Of a DNA stretch of 9,129 nucleotides, positions 1 through 5,441 are shown in pieces. The first letter of the stretch is position 1; each line of letters begins with the position of its first letter. The notes below the pieces were generated by a model. It worked only from the letters and a program-made list of their open reading frames with translations. It did no database searches and was not told the origin of the DNA. The translations under genes were made by a program, and so were the position numbers. Source of the stretch: JAWCQZ01 sp964486625 (GTDB lineage: Archaea; Halobacteriota; Syntropharchaeia; JACQPP01); the NCBI GenBank assembly GCA_964486625.1, contig CAZANW010000071.1:1-9129 (forward strand), written 5' to 3'.

Positions 1-380
1 CTCCCGGCCTCGAAGTCGAACTCCAGGGCCGAGTAGGTCCCGCTCCGGTCCACGAAGGCGAGGGCCGCGGGGACCAGGAACACCCCCTGGGGCCGGAGGT
101 CCACCTCCCGGAAGAAGGAGGCGCTCCCCGCAAGCCTGTGCTTGAAGTTGTAGGCGTCGCCGCTCTCCATTCTCCGCTGGACCTCCTGGAGGTTGGGAAA
201 CCGGTCGTGGGAGGCGAGGGTCTCCCGGGCCGCGGCGGCGTAGGCCTCCAGGAAGGCCCGGGCCACCCGGTTCATCTTGTTGGGGTAGCGGCTCTGGAAG
301 AGCGCCTGGAACGACTCCAGGCTCACCTCGGTCCGAGGGGGCGCCGAGGCCTTCCACGGGGAGTAGCGGACCTCCTCCAT
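1..380 (-). CDS. Hypothetical protein, N-terminal part (runs off the window start)
   Basis: An open frame begins at an ATG whose first base is position 380 and continues without a stop to position 1, giving 126 visible residues of a longer protein. I do not recognise the family. The visible part starts MEEVRYSPWK, then has a helical, alanine- and arginine-rich stretch (about residues 20-75, including RVARAFLEAYAAAA). A more beta-like part follows, rich in aromatic and acidic residues (about 85-126, including FFREVDLRPQGVFLVP). No signal peptide or membrane segment is visible in this part, so it is probably cytoplasmic. The start is supported by coding-like GC-rich third positions and by a TATA-like TTTATGG on the minus strand about 23 bp upstream, which fits a leaderless mRNA. 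It is divergent from the pilin operon across a 116-bp control region, so it may share regulation with it, but its role is unknown. Confidence 0.7.
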   Translation of the reverse strand, partial: MEEVRYSPWKASAPPRTEVSLESFQALFQSRYPNKMNRVARAFLEAYAAAARETLASHDRFPNLQEVQRRMESGDAYNFKHRLAGSASFFREVDLRPQGVFLVPAALAFVDRSGTYSALEFDFEAG

Positions 381-399
381 CCCCCGAAATCTTGGACTT

Positions 400-409
400 C
401 CATAAAGAA
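400..409 (-). promoter_or_regulatory. TATA-like box of the leftward hypothetical gene
   Basis: Read on the minus strand this is TTCTTTATGG, an A/T-rich island in otherwise GC-rich DNA. Its centre lies about 23-24 bp before the A of the ATG at 380, the usual distance from an archaeal TATA box to the transcription start. The transcript would therefore begin at or next to the start codon and be leaderless. It shares CTTTAT with the rightward box at 468-476. No experimental support is available from sequence alone. Confidence 0.5.
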
Positions 410-414
410 CCTGA

Positions 415-456
415 CCTCCGCGGAAATCTCCGCGGGGATTCGGGAGCCTCCGCGGA
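415..456. promoter_or_regulatory. Triple CTCCGCGG operator-like cluster in the divergent promoter
   Basis: CTCCGCGG occurs three times in 40 bp, at 416-423, 428-435 and 448-455. Each contains the palindrome CCGCGG, and the outer two extend to the perfect 8-bp palindrome TCCGCGGA (417-424 and 449-456). The middle copy sits in a 16-bp near-palindrome, AATCTCCGCGGGGATT (425-440), with one mismatched pair. The cluster lies between the two outward-facing TATA-like boxes, where a dimeric regulator could affect both promoters. In GC-rich DNA short CG palindromes arise by chance, but three copies confined to the only real intergenic gap are suggestive. The regulator is unknown. Confidence 0.45.
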
Positions 457-467
457 TGAAAAACGGG

Positions 468-476
468 CTTTATTGG
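468..476 (+). promoter_or_regulatory. TATA-like box of the pilin operon
   Basis: CTTTATTGG is preceded by an A-rich stretch (GATGAAAAACGGG) that could serve as a BRE-like flank. Its centre (about 472) is 25 bp upstream of the ATG at 497. The transcript would therefore start near 497, either leaderless with translation from that ATG or with a roughly 174-nt leader if the TTG at 671 is the true start. No other promoter-like A/T-rich island is visible before the later genes, which are packed head to tail, so this is the likely promoter for all five. Confidence 0.5.
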
Positions 477-496
477 AGTCGCCGTCAGATATCTGA

Positions 497-1624
497 ATGG
501 GGAGCGCCGGGAGGAGGGCCCTCCTCCGCTTGAGTTCGAGGACTCGGACCTTACCCCCGTCTCTCGCCCCCTCTCGGCCCCCATTCGCCCTGCAAGCGCC
601 TCCGCCCGGCCCTGCCGCAAAAAGCGCGGCGTGGGACCACGACGGGCGCCGCGGGACCCGGCGGGGGCGCTTGGACGACCGGGCGGCCGCTGCGTCCCTG
701 GATTTCCTCATGGGGTTCCTGGTCTTCACCCCCGCCCTCTTCTTCGTCCTCCAGGCCGCCCCCTTCCTCTACACCTCCTACCAGCAGCAGGAGACAGTAC
801 TCCACCCCGTGGCCTACCGGACTTCGGTCACCCTCGTGGAGGACCCCGGCCTCGCCGTGAGCGGCTCCCTGAACACCTCCGACTGGGAGAACTACGCCTC
901 CAACGCCACGGCCGTGGCCCGTGTTGGGCTCGCCAAGAGCCGCGACAGCCCCAACCTCCTCACCCTGCCGAAAATCGGCGCCCTCCGGAACCTCTCCAGC
1001 GCCCTCTCCCCGGACAGCCTCCGCATCGAACTCGGGATGAACGCCAGTCTGAACAACCCCCGCTACAACGTCTCGCTCCAGCGGCTCGACAGCAACAGCA
1101 GCCGGCCCCTCTACGCGACCGACCTGGCCGGGACCCGCCTCCTGGCAGCGGGCCGCGCGATTGTATCGGTGGAGAACCGGGAGCGGGTGGAGAGGGTGGT
1201 GGCCATCGACGACCCCTCCGGCAACCTCTCGGGCACGGGAGGCATCACCACCAACGGGCCCGCCGCCGACCTCGACATCCTGCTGTCGGCGGCCCTCCCG
1301 GTGGCCTCCTTCACCGTGACCGTCACGGGCTACAATTCGACGCCCCCGCCCCCAGCCTACGTGAAGATGAAGCTGAACGAGCCGGGCCCGACCTGCGCGG
1401 GGGCCCCGGCGGACTACGCCTACATCGCCGAAGACAACGGCGCCGACCCCGACATCACCTACACCCACGACCTGACCTCCATCCTCAACGGCGGGGGGGC
1501 CCCGGAGACCACCATGAAGTTCTGCCTCCGGGTCAAGAACGTGGCCGGCTCCTACCTGCTGGCAAGCACGGACAGGACCGGGGCGGGCCGGCCCGTGGCC
1601 AAACTCGTCGTGGAGGTGTGGTAG
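497..1624 (+). CDS. Archaeal minor pilin-like protein with 'SLDFLMG' N-terminal helix
   Basis: This 375-residue product is a predicted pilin-like surface protein. After a polar leader (1-62, R- and P-rich) comes DDRA-AAASLDFLMGFLVF and a hydrophobic helix (about 64-92), resembling the 'SLDFxxG' type of archaeal pilin-like protein; cleavage by prepilin peptidase would fall near residue 63. The ectodomain carries a VTLVEDPG stretch (111-118), RVGLAKS and PNLLTLPKIGAL. I recall this order from haloarchaeal minor pilin-like (DUF7287-type) proteins, an assignment from memory only. Several N-X-S/T sequons and two cysteines (300, 343) fit a glycosylated extracellular fold. The start is uncertain: ATG 497 sits 25 bp after a TATA-like box. 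The in-frame TTG at 671 would instead give a short leader beginning LDDRA, much like the next gene. The leader uses A/T-ending codons (TTA, CAA, CCA, GCA) that are scarce in the body, which favours the later start or a leader of different origin. Confidence 0.75.
   Translation: MGSAGRRALLRLSSRTRTLPPSLAPSRPPFALQAPPPGPAAKSAAWDHDGRRGTRRGRLDDRAAAASLDFLMGFLVFTPALFFVLQAAPFLYTSYQQQETVLHPVAYRTSVTLVEDPGLAVSGSLNTSDWENYASNATAVARVGLAKSRDSPNLLTLPKIGALRNLSSALSPDSLRIELGMNASLNNPRYNVSLQRLDSNSSRPLYATDLAGTRLLAAGRAIVSVENRERVERVVAIDDPSGNLSGTGGITTNGPAADLDILLSAALPVASFTVTVTGYNSTPPPPAYVKMKLNEPGPTCAGAPADYAYIAEDNGADPDITYTHDLTSILNGGGAPETTMKFCLRVKNVAGSYLLASTDRTGAGRPVAKLVVEVW
1612..1618 (+). promoter_or_regulatory. Strong Shine-Dalgarno site for the second pilin gene
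   Basis: GGAGGTG, a near-perfect match to the archaeal consensus GGAGGTGA, lies 6 nt before the ATG at 1625 and inside the last codons of the preceding gene. It fixes the start of the second gene and shows that internal genes of this operon are translated from Shine-Dalgarno sites, even though the first gene may be leaderless. Confidence 0.65.
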
Positions 1625-2134
1625 ATGCTCCGGGATGACCGCGGCGCCTCCCAGGTCCTGGAGGGCTTCGCGGCGGCCTCCCTGGTCGTCCTCGCCCTGG
1701 TCACCGTGGCCCAGACCAAGACCATCCTCGTCCCCCTCTCGGAGCAGACCCTCGACGTGAACCTGGAACTCCTGGGCAAGGACGCCCTCTACGCCCTCGG
1801 GGATGCCCGCCTGGCCCAGTTGGTGGCGGAAATCAACACCACCTACCGGGTTCCCGCCAACCTGAGCGCCGAGGTCGGAAACCTCCTCCCCGCCCGGGCC
1901 CGTGTGAACTACTACTTGGGGTCGGTGAACGACTCCACCGGGGTGGTAACCTACCGGAACCTCACGCCTTACGTGCGCCCGCCGGAGAACGGGGTCACCG
2001 TCCGCCATTACCTCGTCCTCTACAACGACCAGCTCACGAACTCCTCTCCCCTCTGGCTGAATCTGAGCGGCGAGTCCTCGGGGGCGACGCGGCCCCGGGC
2101 GGCCCTCCTTGGGCTGGAGCTCTGGTGGCTGTGA
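1625..2134 (+). CDS. Archaeal minor pilin-like protein ('ASQVLEGF' N-terminus)
   Basis: This 169-residue pilin-like protein begins MLRDDRG-ASQVLEGF. A charged leader of six residues and a glycine are followed directly by a hydrophobic helix (about 8-30), the layout of a class III (type IV pilin-like) signal peptide with cleavage expected after Gly7. The 'xxLEGFxAAxLV' helix resembles a family of small haloarchaeal pilin-like proteins (DUF7288-type, from memory). The rest is an extracellular domain of about 135 residues with several sequons (NTT, NLS, NDS, NLT, NSS) and an aromatic C-terminus (LELWWL). The ATG immediately follows the TAG of the preceding gene and has a strong GGAGGTG site 6 nt upstream, so the start is well supported. 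It overlaps the start of the next gene by 10 bp. It is likely a minor pilin or assembly-priming subunit of the structure built by this operon; its exact role cannot be read from sequence. Confidence 0.78.
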   Translation: MLRDDRGASQVLEGFAAASLVVLALVTVAQTKTILVPLSEQTLDVNLELLGKDALYALGDARLAQLVAEINTTYRVPANLSAEVGNLLPARARVNYYLGSVNDSTGVVTYRNLTPYVRPPENGVTVRHYLVLYNDQLTNSSPLWLNLSGESSGATRPRAALLGLELWWL

Positions 2135-2643
2135 CCAAAACCCCTCCTCGCCGCGTTCGCGCGAGCCATGAGCGAGCCGGGGGGTGGGGAGAGCGGGCCT
2201 GTGGACTGGAGGGGAGGGGGACGGAGCCCCCCTCCCCTCCCGGCGACAGTGGCCAGATGCTCATCCTCATGGGCCTGGGCCTGACCCTGGGCCTCGTCGC
2301 CGCGGCGGTATTCCTGAATGAAATCGCCTTGGCGGGGTTCCTGACGACCCAGTCGGAACTGACCTTCCCGAAGAGCGCCATCCGGGACTTCCGCCTCCAG
2401 GCGGTGGCGGCGGTGAAGTCGGCGGCCCAGCGGAGCGCCTACGACCCCGCCACCTTCACCGCCGTCATGGCCAACGCGAGCGCTCAACTGGGGAAACTCG
2501 CTGCCCTCCGGGGAGCCTACCTGGAGCTCCGGACCAATCCCGTCGTTTTCGAGGGGCAATCCACCTTTTCCGGCGTCACCCTCACGGTCATCTTCGACGA
2601 CGCGGGCGTCCTCTACGAGTCCACGGAGGCGGTGGCGGTATGA
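2125..2643 (+). CDS. Archaeal pilin-like protein ('GQMLILMG' signal) with long polar leader
   Basis: This 172-residue product has the motif PGDSG-QMLILMGLGL. A glycine (43) is followed by Gln44 and a hydrophobic helix (about 45-68). Gln at +1 after the cleavage site is common in archaeal pilins, so prepilin-peptidase processing at Gly43 is expected. The ectodomain (about 70-172) is short, alanine-rich and mixed helix/strand, with few sequons. Two GTG starts are possible. The one at 2125 has GGAG 5 nt upstream. The one at 2131 forms a GTGA overlap with the previous stop, like the ATGA overlaps of the next two genes. They differ by two residues. The 43-residue leader is far longer than the 6-20 usual for such signals and is encoded by strongly biased, hairpin-containing DNA (see 2208-2240). 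I recall similar short helical pilin-like proteins (DUF7261-type) in haloarchaeal pilus clusters, but the match is weak. Confidence 0.72.
   Translation: MAVTKTPPRRVRASHERAGGWGERACGLEGRGTEPPSPPGDSGQMLILMGLGLTLGLVAAAVFLNEIALAGFLTTQSELTFPKSAIRDFRLQAVAAVKSAAQRSAYDPATFTAVMANASAQLGKLAALRGAYLELRTNPVVFEGQSTFSGVTLTVIFDDAGVLYESTEAVAV
2208..2240 (+). repeat. Perfect 13-bp inverted repeat (purine/pyrimidine hairpin) inside a pilin leader
   Basis: GGAGGGGAGGGGG at 2208-2220 is exactly complementary to CCCCCTCCCCTCC at 2228-2240, with a 7-nt loop (ACGGAGC). One arm is all purine and the other all pyrimidine. In RNA this would be a very stable stem about 80 nt downstream of the start codon; in DNA the G tracts could form other structures. 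It lies inside the reading frame, encoding about residues 28-39 of the leader just before the pilin cleavage motif. No T-run follows, so it does not look like a terminator. Confidence 0.7.
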
Positions 2644-5441
2644 TGACGGAACCATCGTCCCGGCGAAGCGAGAGAGTTCCCGACGGGACGGGAGGGTTCC
2701 CGAGGGACCCGGGACTTCGGCGGAACGACCGGGCCGTCTCCTCGGTCACGGGCTACATCATGGTCCTAGGCATCATGGGGACCTTCGCCGCCGCGGCCAT
2801 GCTGGGGAGCGGGGGCGCCCTCCGTCCCGGGACCCTCGCCATGCAGAGCGAGTTCGCGGACGTGGCCAACTACGTGGCGGCCCAGGTCATGGACACCTAC
2901 GTCGTGTCGCCGCCGAGCAAGGGAAAACTGAACTCCACCATCCGGGTTCCGCTGAGCATCGGAAACAACCTCTTCACCGTGAGTTTCGCCAACTCCGGGA
3001 GCGACAAGGAGGTCCGGGTGACCGACCCGGGAGGGTCGGTGGACGCCCGGGTGACCCTCTCCGGCGTGGCCCGGAGCGTCCCGGTGGACGGCTCCCTCAC
3101 CAGCTCCTCCGGCGGAGGAAAGGTCTCCTTCTCCATCTCGAAAACGTCGCCTCCAGTGGCCGTGGCCCTCGTCCACCCCCTCACCGTTAAGGTGGGCCGG
3201 AACGTCACCTTCGACGGGACCCTTTCCAGCGGGGACGCGCCCCTCTCCTTCCTCTGGACCTTCGGGGACGGGAGCAACTCGACCCTCGCCAAGCAGGTCC
3301 GGAGCTACCCGGCGGCCGGGAACTACACCGTGACCCTCACGGTCACCGACGGCAACGGGGCGCAAGCGAGAGACGCCGCGACGGTCCAGGTGGTGGCCTC
3401 CGACCCCGCCCCCTGCCTCGAATACGACAAGGCGGTGACCCCGACCAACATCACTCCGGGCGGCACGGCGACCGTCACCCTCTCCCTCTTCGGGTGCGGG
3501 GAGTCCACGACCCAGCGGAGCGCCGACGTGGTCCTCGCCCTCGACACCTCGGGGAGCATGTCCGACTACACCAACGTGAACACGACCCTCGGGACCGTCG
3601 CCCCGAGCCAGTTCCTCTACAACTTCACCGTTCCCTCGGGCGCCAGCAACCTCGACGTGACGGCCCAGCACAACGGGGCCGCCACCTGCGGGACCGGCCT
3701 CTCCTGCGACATCGACCTCTGGGTAGAGGACCCGAGCGGGACCACCACCCGGGCCCAGACCACGGGCATCACCTCCGAGACCTTCAGCCTCGCCAGCCCG
3801 GCGGCGGGGAACTGGACCGCCCATGTCGTCGGCAACTTCCCCGTGGGCGCCCAGAGCGTGCGGGTCTACGCGAACGTCACCACGCTCGCCCTCACCCAGA
3901 CCCTCTCCGACACCGTGAGCGCAGGCTCCACCAACACCCACTCCTACAACCTCGCCGGCCCCCCCGCCTCCTTCCGCATCGAGGTCGTCGACACCGGGGG
4001 CACCAAGAACCTCGACGCCTGCCAGAACCGGACCGGTAGCGCGACCTGGGGCTCCTCCTGCACCTCCTCCGGGAGCGGCTGGACCCACTTCGCCAACTCC
4101 TTCTCGCCCCCCACCTACGGCGAGTACCAGGACTTCGCCTCCCCGCCTGCGGGGTGGTGGGGGGTGAAGGTCCGCGGGAACTTCTTCAGCGGCTCCCAGG
4201 CTTACAACCTGAATTTCTACACGGGCTCCACCACTTCCAACTCGACCACCGGCACCATCAGCGCCTCCGGCGCCACCGTCCTCAACCGCAACTACACCTC
4301 GGTCCAGCAGAGCCTCAGCAGCCTCGAATACTTCAACATCGAGGCTCTGGCGGTGAACGGGAGCAAGGCGCTGGTCCTCTGGGCGCGGCCGGGGGGCACC
4401 AGTTCCTGGAGCAGCGACTCCGGCAGCCCCTACGACTACGCCCGGACCTCCGCCAGCGGAGACTACGAGGCATACGTGGTCGCGGACTTCCCGACCGGGA
4501 CCCAGGACGCGAGCCTCACCATGCAGGAGGGCAAGATTGATGGGGCGAAAACCGCGAGCCACGTCTTCGTGGGGCTCCTGAACAACTCCACCGACAAGTC
4601 GGGCCTGGTCCAGTTCCCCGACTCCCAGAGCGTGAACGCCAGTTCCATCCCCGACTCCTGCGACGCCCCGAACCGCACCCTCCTTAGCGGCGACCACGCC
4701 TCCACGCGGGCGGCCATCCTGGGGCTGTCCGAGGGCTCCTACACCCCCACCGCCTTCGCCCTCCGCCACGCCCAGAACCAGTTGACCGCCCTCAGCCTCT
4801 ACTACCAGGGGACGCAGGCCCAAAAGAACAACACCAGCGCAGTCATCATCCTGCTCTCCGACGGCGAGCCCACCCGGGGCCTCCCCACGGCCTGCAGCGG
4901 CTCGGGGACCACGCCGGTGGTCCACGCCCTCCAAGAGGCGACATACGTCAAGTCCAATGGAACGGTTGTCTTCACGATTGCCTTCGGGACCGACGCCAAC
5001 ACCAGCCTGATGCGGGACATCGCCTCCGACCCGGCCTACGCCTTCGTGGCGGCGTCGGCGGAGGACCTCGCCAGCATCTACAACACCATCGCTAGGACCC
5101 TGAAGGAGATTGCGGCCTACGACGTCACGGTCCAGGACACCCTGCCGGTCGGGGTCGCCCCGGTGAACTCCGCGCTCCCGGCCAACACCACGGTCATCAG
5201 CAACGCCAACGGAACCACGACCCTCAAGTGGGCCTACTCCAACGTAAAAATCAACGAACTGAAGACCCTCCAGTTTCAGGTCACGGTGACGGACTCCTCT
5301 CTGACGACCACGAACGACTATACCAACTCCTGGGTCTCCTTCGACCCGTGGCCCCAGGGCGGGGGCTACCAGACCTCCAACTTCCCTCGGACCAACGTCA
5401 CCATCACGACCCTCTCCGGCGGGGGAGTGACCGTGGGATGA
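2640..5441 (+). CDS. Pilin-headed PKD/vWA surface adhesin-like protein with split vWA domain
   Basis: This 933-residue product is a predicted cell-surface or pilus-tip adhesin. Its N-terminus has a 31-residue leader, then NDRA-VSSVTGYIMVLGIMGTF and a hydrophobic helix (33-55). That is a classic archaeal pilin signal, followed by a small beta-rich region (to about 168) resembling DUF7266-type pilin-like proteins (from memory). A PKD domain spans 172-253 (SFLWTFGDGS, AGNYTVTLTVTD). The vWA domain starts at 295 with VVLALDTSGSM, the metal-binding DxSxS motif (D302, S304, S306). It resumes at 632 with helix KIDGAKTASHVFVGLL, strand GLVQF, the TPT motif (702-704) and LLSDGEPT (D741). Between these lie about 320 residues of three beta-sandwich-like modules. 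Residues 822-925 form a DUF11-like domain (VQDTLPVGV). More than twenty N-X-S/T sequons suggest heavy glycosylation. There is no C-terminal anchor, so the N-terminal helix would hold it in the membrane or pilus. The ATG overlaps the previous stop (ATGA); GGTGG lies 4 nt upstream. Confidence 0.85.
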   Translation: MMTEPSSRRSERVPDGTGGFPRDPGLRRNDRAVSSVTGYIMVLGIMGTFAAAAMLGSGGALRPGTLAMQSEFADVANYVAAQVMDTYVVSPPSKGKLNSTIRVPLSIGNNLFTVSFANSGSDKEVRVTDPGGSVDARVTLSGVARSVPVDGSLTSSSGGGKVSFSISKTSPPVAVALVHPLTVKVGRNVTFDGTLSSGDAPLSFLWTFGDGSNSTLAKQVRSYPAAGNYTVTLTVTDGNGAQARDAATVQVVASDPAPCLEYDKAVTPTNITPGGTATVTLSLFGCGESTTQRSADVVLALDTSGSMSDYTNVNTTLGTVAPSQFLYNFTVPSGASNLDVTAQHNGAATCGTGLSCDIDLWVEDPSGTTTRAQTTGITSETFSLASPAAGNWTAHVVGNFPVGAQSVRVYANVTTLALTQTLSDTVSAGSTNTHSYNLAGPPASFRIEVVDTGGTKNLDACQNRTGSATWGSSCTSSGSGWTHFANSFSPPTYGEYQDFASPPAGWWGVKVRGNFFSGSQAYNLNFYTGSTTSNSTTGTISASGATVLNRNYTSVQQSLSSLEYFNIEALAVNGSKALVLWARPGGTSSWSSDSGSPYDYARTSASGDYEAYVVADFPTGTQDASLTMQEGKIDGAKTASHVFVGLLNNSTDKSGLVQFPDSQSVNASSIPDSCDAPNRTLLSGDHASTRAAILGLSEGSYTPTAFALRHAQNQLTALSLYYQGTQAQKNNTSAVIILLSDGEPTRGLPTACSGSGTTPVVHALQEATYVKSNGTVVFTIAFGTDANTSLMRDIASDPAYAFVAASAEDLASIYNTIARTLKEIAAYDVTVQDTLPVGVAPVNSALPANTTVISNANGTTTLKWAYSNVKINELKTLQFQVTVTDSSLTTTNDYTNSWVSFDPWPQGGGYQTSNFPRTNVTITTLSGGGVTVG
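2655..2728 (+). repeat. REP/MITE-like imperfect inverted repeat encoding the adhesin leader
   Basis: TCGTCCCGGCGAAG (2655-2668) pairs with CTTCGGCGGAACGA (2715-2728) at 12 of 14 positions. The interior contains a direct repeat, GTTCCCGA, at 2676-2683 and 2696-2703. The 74-bp layout, and its reading as RRSERVPDGTGGFPRDPGLRRND, resemble the short dispersed palindromic repeats of many prokaryotic genomes, whose usual form is a TCATTCCCGCGAAAG-like arm and its inverse around a short core. It lies inside the open frame and forms most of the leader before the pilin cleavage site. Whether it is truly dispersed cannot be told from one copy. Confidence 0.4.

Noticed and set aside
138..533. Plus-strand open frame over the leftward hypothetical gene and the divergent promoter
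   Set aside because: It spans the promoter region and has a low-complexity translation. The minus-strand gene has a TATA-like box at the correct distance and better codon bias.
1493..1503. Run of seven G followed by four C as a possible phase-variation tract
   Set aside because: The frame is intact and encodes a plausible GGGAPE loop. Runs of this length are expected in such GC-rich DNA, so slippage is unsupported.
551..2008. 485-codon minus-strand open frame across the first two pilin genes
   Set aside because: Low-complexity G/V/H/E-rich translation and no family features. The plus-strand genes have SD sites, abutting junctions and pilin signals.
2208..2240. Hairpin as a transcription terminator between the second and third genes
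   Set aside because: It has no following T-run and lies well inside the third gene. Archaeal terminators rely mainly on T-runs, and the genes on both sides look co-transcribed.
2766..4934. 722-codon open frame on the minus strand opposite the adhesin gene
   Set aside because: Glycine-, valine- and arginine-rich translation with no domain or hydrophobic pattern. It mirrors the GC-rich third positions of the plus-strand gene, whose domains are clear.
5228..5437. Upstream extension of the fifth pilin gene
   Set aside because: This part overlaps the adhesin's coding region in another frame. ATG 5438 has an ATGA overlap and a GGAGTGA site, and directly precedes the pilin signal.
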